Assembly: GCA_045107045.1 (NCBI GenBank)
Contig: JBGCFR010000002.1
Location: 26,737-90,736 of the forward strand
DNA: 64,000 nucleotides
Reading direction: 5' to 3'
Source of the DNA: Putridiphycobacter sp045107045
GTDB taxonomy: Bacteria; Bacteroidota; Bacteroidia; Flavobacteriales_D; Crocinitomicaceae
The notes beneath the pieces are model-generated. The model made no database searches. It saw only the letters and a list, made by a program, of their open reading frames with translations, and had not been told where the DNA came from. The position numbers were made by a program, and so were the translations under genes. The stretch's first letter is position 1. Each line of letters opens with the position of its first letter. Positions 17,566-26,605 of the stretch are shown piece after piece.

Positions 17566-19161
17566 TCAATCAAAATCTTCTGAAACCCGTTCGCCATTTA
17601 GCTTAACTATTTTACCATAGTAATACTCTATAATTTCAACTATTTCTCCTTTCGAATTAAAATACTTCCAAACACCATGCTGAGCTCCAGCTTTGTATTT
17701 GCCTTTTATCTGTAAAACCGTATTATCATGATAGAATCTGTGTTGGCCTTTTGGTTGGCCTTCGTCATATAATCCTTCAAAAGCCTTAACTCCATTTTGA
17801 TAATATGTTACCCAAAGTCCATTTTTTAATCCTAATGTATACTGGCCTACCTCTTTCGACTTTTCTACATAATAAAACCAATCGCCTTCACGTAATCCCA
17901 AATAATAGTCTCCTTTAGTAATTTCTTCACCGGATTCATTATACTCTACAATTGTACCCTCTAGTTTACCTTTCTTATAATACTCCTTGGCTCTAAGCCC
18001 CCCACTCTCATAATACCAATACCAAGTACCACTGTAAATTCCAGCATTATATTTTCCTTTTTGTTGTATTTTTCCGTTTTTATAATAGTAAATCCATTCA
18101 CCCTCCTTTTTTCCGTTTTCGTATAAGCCTTTTGTCAAAACTTCACCTGATTTATAAAAATATTTCCATTCACCATTGTAAGTACCATCATTTAGAATTA
18201 AACCTTCAGCTATTATAGTATCATTGTCATATAAAAATCCATTAATAAGGTTACCATCTTCACTATATAAACGAAACTGACCATTTTTTTTCCCTTTAGT
18301 AATACCTCCAACTAGTTTCTCCTTTGATGTTCCTGGATAAAAATCTTTATATAAATCGATTAAAGGAATATCTCTTGAATTATTAGAAATACTATCCATA
18401 ACCATATAGTCAATAGATTCTAAACTACCATATTTATTATATTGTTTATATAATCCATTTAATTTACCATCAATGTAGTTTCCTTCGCTTTTAATAACAC
18501 CGTTCTTATAAAAACCTCTCCAGTATCCTGTCTTTTGACCTTCGTCATCAAATTGATTGATAAGCAGTTTTGCAGTCAATTCACCCTTTTGGAAATATAA
18601 TTCTTCTGAAATATCACCATTTTCATTGTAGACTTTAGACTCCCCTTCTTTACTTCCATCAATATAAGATTCAATGCTCTTTACTGAACCATCAGGAAAA
18701 TAAGTTGTTTTATCATTTTGCAGTGTATCATTAATATAAAAAAGTTCTTCTGTAATTTGCCCTAAAGAATCATATAACGTGGTGCAACCATTTTTAAGAT
18801 CCATAGAATATTCAGAACGTTGTTTTAATTTTCCATTGCTTGCATAAAAAAACCATGTACTATCACTTAACCCATTTATTTTATATCCTAATGCTTTTAA
18901 ATTACCTTTGATATCATATGTTTTCCACAAACTATCCGGCAGACCATTTTTAAAATACCCCTCACTTGATTTTATTCCGTTGGTGTAATAAAACGCGTTA
19001 TATCCATTCGGATCGATAGTTTGCCCCCAAATTGAAGAATAAAAGAAAAAGGAGAATAATATAATATAAAAAACTTTTTTTTTAAATAAAAATCTTTTAT
19101 TACTCTTATTAGTGTTGTTGATAAGTGAATAACTTATTTTATATTTTTGTTCTAAATTCAA
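17566..19161 (-). CDS. Exported MORN/YwqK-like repeat protein
   Basis: 531 residues. After a long basic n-region and one hydrophobic segment (~28-46, ending WGQT), almost the whole protein consists of about 20 imperfect repeats of 22-24 residues with the pattern Y-x-N-G-x-x-x-x-x-G-x-Y-x-x-G-x-x-x-G-x-W. This is the MORN-like/YwqK antitoxin-type repeat found in many exported Bacteroidetes proteins. Such repeats form an extended beta-hairpin ribbon. No catalytic domain and no T9SS sorting domain is visible. It lies behind the LytTR regulator but with its own spacing. Function unknown. Confidence 0.75.
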   Translation of the reverse strand: MNLEQKYKISYSLINNTNKSNKRFLFKKKVFYIILFSFFFYSSIWGQTIDPNGYNAFYYTNGIKSSEGYFKNGLPDSLWKTYDIKGNLKALGYKINGLSDSTWFFYASNGKLKQRSEYSMDLKNGCTTLYDSLGQITEELFYINDTLQNDKTTYFPDGSVKSIESYIDGSKEGESKVYNENGDISEELYFQKGELTAKLLINQFDDEGQKTGYWRGFYKNGVIKSEGNYIDGKLNGLYKQYNKYGSLESIDYMVMDSISNNSRDIPLIDLYKDFYPGTSKEKLVGGITKGKKNGQFRLYSEDGNLINGFLYDNDTIIAEGLILNDGTYNGEWKYFYKSGEVLTKGLYENGKKEGEWIYYYKNGKIQQKGKYNAGIYSGTWYWYYESGGLRAKEYYKKGKLEGTIVEYNESGEEITKGDYYLGLREGDWFYYVEKSKEVGQYTLGLKNGLWVTYYQNGVKAFEGLYDEGQPKGQHRFYHDNTVLQIKGKYKAGAQHGVWKYFNSKGEIVEIIEYYYGKIVKLNGERVSEDFD

Positions 19162-19583
19162 ATACTTGTTTTTTTAACTATTTGTGAACAGTAAAATTAT
19201 CGATTTTATTAGGATAGTTACTGTTATTAACAAATTTACTAAAATTTGAATTGTGAATAAGAATAATTTTTTGTTCCATGATTTGCTGTGTATAAGTCCA
19301 ACCTAAAAACTGTGTTTATAAACACCATTTATCCAAAATTTATTCCAAACCAAATAGTAAATTGAAAAACCTAATATTTTTTGTCATTTTTACCACATAG
19401 TGTAAAGAAGTAACTAACATGTTATAAAAAAAAAAAAATTCACTAAAATTTTGTAAGACAGGATTTTAATTGATTTGGTGAATAGTAATACAAATTTATT
19501 AACATTTATACTTAAGCTTTAATTTCTCTTAGTTAAGTTTTGGATTAAAAAATAATTATCTTTGATGAAAACCCTGAAATCCC
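19162..19583. other. AT-rich intergenic region with DnaA-box-like sequences
   Basis: About 420 bases without a gene. It contains TGTGAATAA (19252-19260), TGTGTATAA (19287-19295) and TTATCCAAA (19329-19337), each one mismatch from the DnaA box TTATCCACA or its complement, and a palindrome TGTTTATAAACA (19313-19324). An uninterrupted A-tract follows near 19425-19438. This resembles a replication-origin or DnaA-regulated region, but no perfect box is present. A promoter for rpiB lies at its right end. Confidence 0.25.
19557..19564 (+). promoter_or_regulatory. TAnnTTTG -7 box for rpiB
   Basis: TATCTTTG, a full -7 consensus match, ends 20 bases before the rpiB ATG. A TTG at 19540-19542 is only 14 bases upstream, shorter than usual. 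Confidence 0.45.
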
Positions 19584-20018
19584 ATGACAAATATAATTCC
19601 AATTGGAAATGATCACGCAGGATATGAGCTAAAGCTATTTTTGCAAAATTATTTAACAGGAAAAGGTTATTCAATAAGAAACTTTGGTTGTGACTCAAGT
19701 GATAGTATAGACTATCCTGATTATGGACACAAGGTAGCCGAGCATGTTAAGTCATACAAGGACATGAAAGGGATTGTTATTTGTGGTAGCGGAAATGGAA
19801 TTAATATGACTGTTAATAAGCATAAAGAAATTAGATCTGCTTTATGCTGGACAGAGGAAATTTCAAAATTAGCAAGACAACATAATGATGCAAATGTTCT
19901 AGCTTTACCAGCAAGGTTTATTTCAAATGAATTAGCCATAAAAATTGTTGATGCTTTTTTTGAAACGGAATTTGAAGGAGGAAGACATCAAAAAAGAGTT
20001 GACAAGATTCCTTGTTAA
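19584..20018 (+). CDS. rpiB: Ribose-5-phosphate isomerase B
   Basis: 144 residues, normal length for RpiB/LacAB-type isomerases. The N-terminal IPIGNDHAGYELK phosphate-binding motif, the YPDYGHKVAEHV segment, the catalytic Cys in GIVICGSGNGINMTVNK and the NDANVLALPAR block are all present. It interconverts ribose-5-phosphate and ribulose-5-phosphate in the pentose phosphate pathway. It stands alone and converges with the TlpA-like gene. Confidence 0.93.
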   Translation: MTNIIPIGNDHAGYELKLFLQNYLTGKGYSIRNFGCDSSDSIDYPDYGHKVAEHVKSYKDMKGIVICGSGNGINMTVNKHKEIRSALCWTEEISKLARQHNDANVLALPARFISNELAIKIVDAFFETEFEGGRHQKRVDKIPC

Positions 20019-20027
20019 AAAAAGGTT

Positions 20028-21209
20028 TTATTGAACAAGCTCGTTCAACAAGCCAACTAAATCAGTTTTAAACTTAGTATAATGTTCTCCAGTAGCTGGG
20101 CCATTAAAGCCAGTGTGCACCTTTACTGTTTCTCCTTTTCGATTAATAACTATTAATGTTGGAAAAGACATGATATGGTTTAGCATAGGAAATAGTTTAG
20201 CTGCCTCCTTTTTTTGAGCCGGTCCACCCAATAAGATCGGATAGTTAATACCCAACTGTTTTTGGTATTTAATGAGATGGGCCATTCGTTCCTTATCTGT
20301 TTTACCCATTTCAAAACCTACACCAAGAATATTAACTTTATTGTGATATGTATTGTTTAACTCTTTTAGAAATTCGGTTTCATCAGTACAATTTGGACAC
20401 CAACTTCCAAAGATTTGAATTATTGTAGGCTTATTGCTGCTAAGAGATGAAAAGTGATATTCTTTTTGATTAGTGCTTGGAAGCGTAAAAACTATTGCGG
20501 AATCATTTGTTAGGAAAGTTAAACTATCAGGGTCGTGTAATGTGGCAGATGGGTTTTTAAATGCAGTCCATGTGGTTTGGTAGTGGTTACCAGAGTAAAA
20601 CCTACCAACTAAAGAATCGTTTGAATTCAATTTTGCTGTAAATAGATAACAATGAGTACCATCAAAACAAGACAAATACATATTGTCATCAACCACATTA
20701 CCCGAAAGAAATCTGTAATCTCCTGTTTCAGATCGAAAAGTTCCTGTTAATGATCCCTTGCTGTATTTAAAATCTCCAATTAACCTTGTTGGTTTACTAT
20801 ATTGAATGGTTGTTTCCCATTTGCCCACAAAGGCGCTGGGGTTTGTACTTTTTGTCTTTTTATGTTTTCTTGTGGCCACAAAAGGAATTCTATAATTTCC
20901 TTTCTTAAAATAATTTTTCCAGTAACCCCTGCATTCGTTTTTTGAAATAAAAGTAATAAAGAGACTCGAATGATATAGTGGAAAGTCTGCCACTAGTGTA
21001 TCATTTTGATGGGTAAAAGGGTTTAATTTAATCCTCTCTTCGCCATTCATAAGTACCAAGTTTTCATTGGAAACGAGTGCATTAACGGTAATTTTGTGTG
21101 TGGAAGTTATACTTAAATGAAACTGCCATTTGCCATTTTTTATTGAATTCGCTTTAGCTTGAATTGCGAAACTTAAAACGCAAACTAGGGTTATTAGGGT
21201 TAATTTCAT
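20028..21209 (-). CDS. Exported TlpA-like thioredoxin-fold protein
   Basis: 393 residues: signal peptide (1-20), a beta-rich N-terminal region of about 220 residues typical of Bacteroidetes TlpA-like fusions, and a thioredoxin-fold domain (~250-393) with active-site CPNC at 271-274 (FGSWCPNC) and the cis-Pro region SFPTLIVI. It should act as a periplasmic thiol:disulfide reductase. The partner and substrate are not evident. It diverges from the ECF sigma gene. Confidence 0.85.
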   Translation of the reverse strand: MKLTLITLVCVLSFAIQAKANSIKNGKWQFHLSITSTHKITVNALVSNENLVLMNGEERIKLNPFTHQNDTLVADFPLYHSSLFITFISKNECRGYWKNYFKKGNYRIPFVATRKHKKTKSTNPSAFVGKWETTIQYSKPTRLIGDFKYSKGSLTGTFRSETGDYRFLSGNVVDDNMYLSCFDGTHCYLFTAKLNSNDSLVGRFYSGNHYQTTWTAFKNPSATLHDPDSLTFLTNDSAIVFTLPSTNQKEYHFSSLSSNKPTIIQIFGSWCPNCTDETEFLKELNNTYHNKVNILGVGFEMGKTDKERMAHLIKYQKQLGINYPILLGGPAQKKEAAKLFPMLNHIMSFPTLIVINRKGETVKVHTGFNGPATGEHYTKFKTDLVGLLNELVQ

Positions 21210-21308
21210 TTAGTATTAATCAGTAACTACAATCGACTAAAATATTATTTTTACTGGAGTAATGCAACTTTTAATATTACATTTAAGTCTTACTATTGAA
21301 AAGGTAAA

Positions 21309-21857
21309 ATGACAGACGAAGAACTTATAAAAAAGTGTACGTGCGGAGATTTACTGGCTCAGAAAACGTTCTATGAAAAATTTGCTGGCAAAATGTTAGG
21401 TGTTTGTTTAAGATATATGAATGGCAGTGATGAAGCGCATGATGTCTTGCAAGATGGATTTGTGAAGGTTTTTGATAATTTAACGAAATACCAAAAGAAA
21501 GGATCCTTAGAAGGTTGGGTAAGAAGAATAATAGTGAACACAGCGCTTGATCAAATAAGAAAAAACAAAAAGTTTATCGATAATGTTGAAGTGAACTCGG
21601 TGAGTTACTTGCTAAACGATACAAGCTTTATTGTTGAAGAACTTGAGGCAGAAGATCTGTTGAAAGTCATTAATGATTTGCCAGTAGGATATAAGATAGT
21701 TTTTAATTTATTTGCAATTGAAGGCTATTCACATAAGGAAATTGCGAATCAACTTGGAATTACTGAAAGTACATCTAAGTCGCAATATTCAAGGGCGAGA
21801 AAAATTTTGAGAGCGGTGTTATTGAAAAACGAATACGTAGAAGAAGGTGAAAGATAA
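21309..21857 (+). CDS. ECF-type RNA polymerase sigma factor
   Basis: 182 residues with region 2 (LAQKTFYEKFAGKMLGVCLRY, DVLQDGFVKVFDNL) and region 4 (VFNLFAIEGYSHKEIANQL, SKSQYSRARKIL), the standard two-domain ECF architecture. It directs RNA polymerase to a private promoter set. The next gene overlaps its 3' end by 11 bases and encodes a membrane protein with an anti-sigma-like N-terminus, so the two should form a regulated pair. Confidence 0.92.
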   Translation: MTDEELIKKCTCGDLLAQKTFYEKFAGKMLGVCLRYMNGSDEAHDVLQDGFVKVFDNLTKYQKKGSLEGWVRRIIVNTALDQIRKNKKFIDNVEVNSVSYLLNDTSFIVEELEAEDLLKVINDLPVGYKIVFNLFAIEGYSHKEIANQLGITESTSKSQYSRARKILRAVLLKNEYVEEGER

Positions 21858-22809
21858 TTTAGATATTGATAAACTATTCAAAGACAAGTTTGAGAGTTTT
21901 GAACCAGCGGTTAACTCACAGGTATGGCAAAATGTTGCCAGTTCAGTTACTGCTAGTAATGCAGCAAGCGCAGCTGGAGGAATGGCTTTGTGGTTAAAGG
22001 GGATAATGTTTGGTGCAGCAGCCACTTTAGTTGGTGGAGCAGCATGGTTTTATTTTGACGGAGACGTTGAAAATAATGACATTTCTTTGCAAAAGAACAT
22101 AGCGTTAATGCCTGAAAATGAATTTCAAAATAAAGGTGTGGAAGAAAAAACTATCTCGGTTTCGTACAAAGACACAAAGGAAATGGAGCTAGTTGAATCT
22201 AAAGCTACTGAAATATCGACTACTGAAGAAATAAAAGACTCAGACTCAGAAGAGTCTGTTGACAAACATATTGTAGATGGTTTAAAGGCAGATAAAACTG
22301 TGATTAATGAAGGTATAAGTTCACCTAACACAATTCCAAATAATGATTCTGATTCCAAAGTGGGTGAGTTGATCACAAGCAATAACACCAAACAAAGTGA
22401 TGTTTTAAATGATGGCTCTAATCACGACGAGAGCGAGGTAGAAGTGAAGCAGGAACTTGAGCATGTTTCGGCCGAGAAAGTAGCCATTGTTGAAGAACCA
22501 AAAATTGAAGATAAACCGGTTAATCTAAGCCCGTCTTTCATAGACTTGGTTCCAAATGTGATTACTCCCAATGGTGATCAAATTAATGATAAATTCTTTA
22601 TAAACACCAAAGAATTAGCATCTTTTTACATTATGATATATACTCAGGGAAATGTTAAAGTTTTTGAGTCATATGAGTCAGACTTTAATTGGATTGGAGA
22701 TGATTTGGGAGGCAATATGGTTGATAAAGGAAAGTACTATTATTTGATTAAGGCTGTTGGAAAAGATGGTGAAAATTATAGTATTCCAGGACAAATTTAT
22801 GTTAAATAA
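21847..22809 (+). CDS. Putative membrane anti-sigma factor with T9SS type B sorting-like domain
   Basis: 320 residues from a GTG start inside the sigma gene, which couples translation. Residues ~1-35 (LFKDKFESFEPAVNSQVWQ) resemble the cytosolic N-terminus of Bacteroidetes anti-sigma proteins. One transmembrane helix follows at ~48-68 (LKGIMFGAAATLVGGAAWF). Then comes an acidic, low-complexity periplasmic linker (~75-230). The last ~85 residues are a CHU_C/T9SS type B sorting-like domain (VPNVITPNGDQINDKFF, then GKYYYLIKAVGKDGENY and a terminal GQIYVK). A sorting domain on a membrane-anchored protein is odd; a sensor role for it is inference. Confidence 0.7.
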   Translation: MKDNLDIDKLFKDKFESFEPAVNSQVWQNVASSVTASNAASAAGGMALWLKGIMFGAAATLVGGAAWFYFDGDVENNDISLQKNIALMPENEFQNKGVEEKTISVSYKDTKEMELVESKATEISTTEEIKDSDSEESVDKHIVDGLKADKTVINEGISSPNTIPNNDSDSKVGELITSNNTKQSDVLNDGSNHDESEVEVKQELEHVSAEKVAIVEEPKIEDKPVNLSPSFIDLVPNVITPNGDQINDKFFINTKELASFYIMIYTQGNVKVFESYESDFNWIGDDLGGNMVDKGKYYYLIKAVGKDGENYSIPGQIYVK

Positions 22810-22812
22810 CCA

Positions 22813-25239
22813 CTATAATTTGATCTGCAGAGTGGCATAAATACTCCGAGGAGCAGAAGCAATTATACCTGGACCGGGATAGGCACTTGCTCGTCGAGTA
22901 AAATAACTTGAATTAATGAGGTTATTTATACCAGATTCAATTTGAAATTGTTTGTAGGCATATTTAATTGACAGATCCATGACCTGATAACTTGGTATGA
23001 TACCATTAACTGCATTAGCTTGATTTTTAGAATTAGTAGCATCACTAAAATGGCTGGCTGTATAGGTGTATTGATAGGATGCAGAAAAGCGTTTATATTT
23101 ATATCCCAGGCCGGTTTTTAATGTAAAAGGTGGCACTAACTCAACCTTTTTGTTCTCGAATGCCGTTTCTTCCGATTGAAAATATTTTGCATCAACATAT
23201 GCTACATTAAAAAATAACGATAAATCTATTTCTTCGTTTTCTTGAATGAAAATATCAAGAAGTTCAAATTCTATAACCGCTTCAATACCTTTGGTAATTG
23301 ACTTAGAAATATTGGTTCTATACTGATAGGTACTAAAAAGTAATGAGTCTTCTTGAATAGTAGTGCCGATTCTGTTATTATATAATAATGCAAATGCAGA
23401 GATGTCAAATACTAGTTTGTTTTTTATTCCTCCTTTCAACCCAACATCAAAATTAAACCCTGTTTCGTCTTCTAAACTTGGGTCAATTCTAAAATTTGGG
23501 TTGACAATTTGCATATCTGTGAAGTTAATGCTTCTATAGTTTTGAGAAAAATTACTGTACAATTCAATTGTGTCATTTATTTTATAGTTTAGCCCAATTC
23601 CGCCAATTATAAAAGCACGGTTGTTAGATCTATTTTCAGTTATCAGCGTGTCAAAAATTGAGTTTCCAGCAAGGTCAAATATGGTATTTCTGAATTGGCC
23701 ATTTGCTAGAGTTGAAATTTGCTCAAAACGCAAGCCAGGTGTAATACTAAATTTGGAATTGATATTAAAAATATGTTCAAAGAATATTGAAAAATTTTGA
23801 CTTGGAAACTCGTAAAGAGATCCATCAATAAAGTTAGTATTTGCAAAGTTGAAATCTGCTGAGCTGCCATCACTAGTCATTCCCTGTTGACTTTTATTAT
23901 ATCCCTTATAATATCGAAAGCCTACTAAATATGCCCATGACATTTCTTTGAAATCATAAATTTTTAAAAAGCGAGTTTCATTGCCGAAATTTTTAAATAA
24001 GCCTGAGATTAGATTGCGTTCTTCTAAAGGGTCGATTCTGTTTATTTGGCCCAAAAACCCTGTTGCTTTTCGTGATGCTAATAATCCAAAAAAGCGTGTG
24101 TTAAACCTAGTTCTACTATTAAATTCGTAATCATAGCTCAGGGCTGCTAAATTCCAGTCAACTTCAAACCAATTTCGTTCTCGGTTAACAATACTAGGGT
24201 TGACTTGAAACTGCTGATCAGTCACACCACCTGGTTGTTGTGTTAAATAGTACATTTTGGTTAAGTCTAATGTTAACTTCGATTTATCGGTCAAGTATTT
24301 TTCTATTTGTAGTCCTGCACTATGTAATTTAAATTTTGAATGTGGCTTCCAATCATTACCAAATTTATATTGATAATAACCATAGTAGTTCCATGTTTTT
24401 TTGGTGCCACCGACACTAATAAATGAGCTATTTAGCCCAAATGAACCAAATGTATGTCTTGCAACTAACTCTAAAGCTTTATTTTGACTTCCTTTTTTAA
24501 GCACAAAGTTTAATAATCCACCAAACTGTGTCCCAAATTGTAATGATGCCGCACCACGAATCAATTGAATCTCTTTTATTGCTTCCGTAGGAGGTGTATA
24601 ATAACTTTCTGGATATCCTAAAGCGTCTGCGCTAATGTCATATCCATTTTGTCGTGTGTTAAAATTTGAAGTTCTTGTTGGGCTTAACCCTCTGCCACCT
24701 ATGCCAAGTTGAATACCTGCACCATCACTTTCCCAAATATTTAGTCCTGGAATTCTTGAATAAATTTGTCGTCCAATATTTACAGATTTATTTAAGTTCA
24801 TTTGTTCTAAGGAAATGACTTCTGTTTTTTTTCCCTTACTAATTAGGACACCTTCAATAGGACGCATTTTTCGAGTGGAACTGAAGGTAGATTGATTGTT
24901 GTCGTTTACAGTTACAATGTTTAGTAAAGTTTGATTACTGTTTAATTTTAAAACTACATTTAAACTGTCTCTATCTAGAATTAGAGCACTAGTAATAGTG
25001 TCATAACCAACTATATCAATTAATATAGTGTACTCATTAAAGGGAATATTTTTAAAAGAGAACTCACCGTTTAAGTCTGATGCAGTATTCAGGTTAAGAA
25101 GTTGGATTAAAATTTTCGCAAATGGTATTTTCTCTTTGGTACTGCTATTAATTATCTGACCATATATATCTCCTCGACCTTGAGCATTAACAGCAAAGCT
25201 TTGTACAATAAAAAGGAAGATAAATATTAACCTATTCAT
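22813..25239 (-). CDS. TonB-dependent outer-membrane receptor of an iron-type operon
   Basis: 808 residues: signal peptide (1-19), a CarboxypepD-regulatory-like domain (~22-105), a plug with GLNIWESDGAGIQLGIGGRG and IQLIRGAASLQFGTQFGG, and a barrel ending in an aromatic strand (SIYATLQIKL). The plug resembles FecA/iron-chelate receptors. It overlaps the HTTM gene by eight bases and is the last gene of the DUF4856-imelysin-HTTM-TonB operon. No STN signalling domain is present, so it is not a FecIRA-type signalling receptor for the nearby sigma factor. Confidence 0.88.
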   Translation of the reverse strand: MNRLIFIFLFIVQSFAVNAQGRGDIYGQIINSSTKEKIPFAKILIQLLNLNTASDLNGEFSFKNIPFNEYTILIDIVGYDTITSALILDRDSLNVVLKLNSNQTLLNIVTVNDNNQSTFSSTRKMRPIEGVLISKGKKTEVISLEQMNLNKSVNIGRQIYSRIPGLNIWESDGAGIQLGIGGRGLSPTRTSNFNTRQNGYDISADALGYPESYYTPPTEAIKEIQLIRGAASLQFGTQFGGLLNFVLKKGSQNKALELVARHTFGSFGLNSSFISVGGTKKTWNYYGYYQYKFGNDWKPHSKFKLHSAGLQIEKYLTDKSKLTLDLTKMYYLTQQPGGVTDQQFQVNPSIVNRERNWFEVDWNLAALSYDYEFNSRTRFNTRFFGLLASRKATGFLGQINRIDPLEERNLISGLFKNFGNETRFLKIYDFKEMSWAYLVGFRYYKGYNKSQQGMTSDGSSADFNFANTNFIDGSLYEFPSQNFSIFFEHIFNINSKFSITPGLRFEQISTLANGQFRNTIFDLAGNSIFDTLITENRSNNRAFIIGGIGLNYKINDTIELYSNFSQNYRSINFTDMQIVNPNFRIDPSLEDETGFNFDVGLKGGIKNKLVFDISAFALLYNNRIGTTIQEDSLLFSTYQYRTNISKSITKGIEAVIEFELLDIFIQENEEIDLSLFFNVAYVDAKYFQSEETAFENKKVELVPPFTLKTGLGYKYKRFSASYQYTYTASHFSDATNSKNQANAVNGIIPSYQVMDLSIKYAYKQFQIESGINNLINSSYFTRRASAYPGPGIIASAPRSIYATLQIKL

Positions 25240-26596
25240 ATGGTAAAATCCAATTTTTATGTTGCCATCCTCTTTTTTGTGCTGCCAAGTTTATGTTTGG
25301 GTCAATAAATGGTCTACTTCCTTGATTAAATAATGCTACTCTTGAATTTACTGTGACAATTGGATCTAGAATTTGAATGGTTTGATCATTCTCCTGCCAA
25401 ATACTATCCTTAAAAATATGTTTTAAATAAATGGCAAACTGTAAAATCATATCTGGCTGGGTAGACATCATTTTTTCCTGTTGAGGTGTTAAATACAATG
25501 AATTGTCAATAATTAACTGCCCCCCAATGTTTTTGTCTTTTATGATGAATTCTGCATAACCAGCCTTTTCAATTAGCATCACTCGCCAGCTAAAACGAAA
25601 GCCCTGTTCAGTCCAAAATAAATCGTTTTTGTATAAGGTGTACCTAAAAGGGATAAGTAATTGTAAAGAGATATATAGTATTAAAAAGCTTTTAACTATA
25701 TGGTTTGTGCTTTGCACTGGCTGTTTTTTGTGCTTAGGCATTAGTTTGTATTTTATAAGTTTAGCAAAAATGCTGAGACAGTTTTCATGAAATTTAGGTG
25801 AAAAAAAGATCAGTGTACTAGCAATCATAACGAAAGGAAAAACACCAATCGGGAACATGATGGCAGTTAATACATGAAATATGATAACCAGTATATAGCC
25901 TAGAACTCTCCATTTTTTTGTAAGTAGAATAAACGGGATGGTTAGGTCGTAAATTGCACCCGACCAAGCAAATACATAAGCGGTTAGCTTATGTTTCATC
26001 AAACCGCCAATGATTGGTAAGTCAGTTTGATGTTTAAGCCAATTCGATAGTGGCTCTGCCTCTATTAACCAGTGGTAGTTTAATTTGGCTATTCCTGCAA
26101 AAAAGTAAACAATACCTAATTGAAATTTAAAAATGTCTATAGTCCATTTTGGGGTAAATGAAAGTGCTTTAACTCGATTATGTTTAACATCTAAGGAAAA
26201 ATAGTTTCCTGCGGGTACTAAAACTAATAAGAGAGAGACTAGACTAACAAAATAATAGTGGTTTAAATAGTTGGTTTTATCTATAAGTTCAACATAGGTG
26301 AATAACAAGAAAAAAAGCAATGCACTTAGTTTGTACCTATAACCTAATATAATACCTACAGCACAAATTACCATAACAAAAAATATGGTATACATGCCTG
26401 TTTCATTGAGTGGTTTTATCCAATCGAATCCGTAATATGTAAAGAAGTATTTTGGTTTAATATATAAATCATGTACCCATCCTTTTAGGATGAAACGGAG
26501 CGTACTGAAAAGCACCATAATTCCAAAAATAACTCGAAACATTGCTAAAGGTGCAATGCTGACTGGTTTTTGAAATCTGTTAAAAATGGCAGTCAT
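25232..26596 (-). CDS. HTTM-domain membrane protein (gamma-carboxylase-like)
   Basis: 454 residues with about eight hydrophobic segments and the conserved NYLNHYYFVSLVSLLLVLVP motif of the HTTM domain, the membrane domain shared with vitamin K-dependent gamma-carboxylase. A soluble ~130-residue C-terminal part follows. It lies between the imelysin-like and TonB receptor genes (nine-base gap and eight-base overlap). This gene set recurs in Bacteroidetes and is thought to serve iron acquisition. Enzymatic activity of the bacterial members is unknown. Confidence 0.85.
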   Translation of the reverse strand: MTAIFNRFQKPVSIAPLAMFRVIFGIMVLFSTLRFILKGWVHDLYIKPKYFFTYYGFDWIKPLNETGMYTIFFVMVICAVGIILGYRYKLSALLFFLLFTYVELIDKTNYLNHYYFVSLVSLLLVLVPAGNYFSLDVKHNRVKALSFTPKWTIDIFKFQLGIVYFFAGIAKLNYHWLIEAEPLSNWLKHQTDLPIIGGLMKHKLTAYVFAWSGAIYDLTIPFILLTKKWRVLGYILVIIFHVLTAIMFPIGVFPFVMIASTLIFFSPKFHENCLSIFAKLIKYKLMPKHKKQPVQSTNHIVKSFLILYISLQLLIPFRYTLYKNDLFWTEQGFRFSWRVMLIEKAGYAEFIIKDKNIGGQLIIDNSLYLTPQQEKMMSTQPDMILQFAIYLKHIFKDSIWQENDQTIQILDPIVTVNSRVALFNQGSRPFIDPNINLAAQKRGWQHKNWILPYE

Positions 26597-26605
26597 TATT
26601 TAGTG

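Noticed and set aside
21309..25239. Reading the ECF sigma factor, its partner and the nearby TonB receptor as a FecIRA-type signalling set
   Set aside because: The receptor lacks an N-terminal STN domain, the partner lacks a FecR domain, and the receptor belongs to another operon on the opposite strand.
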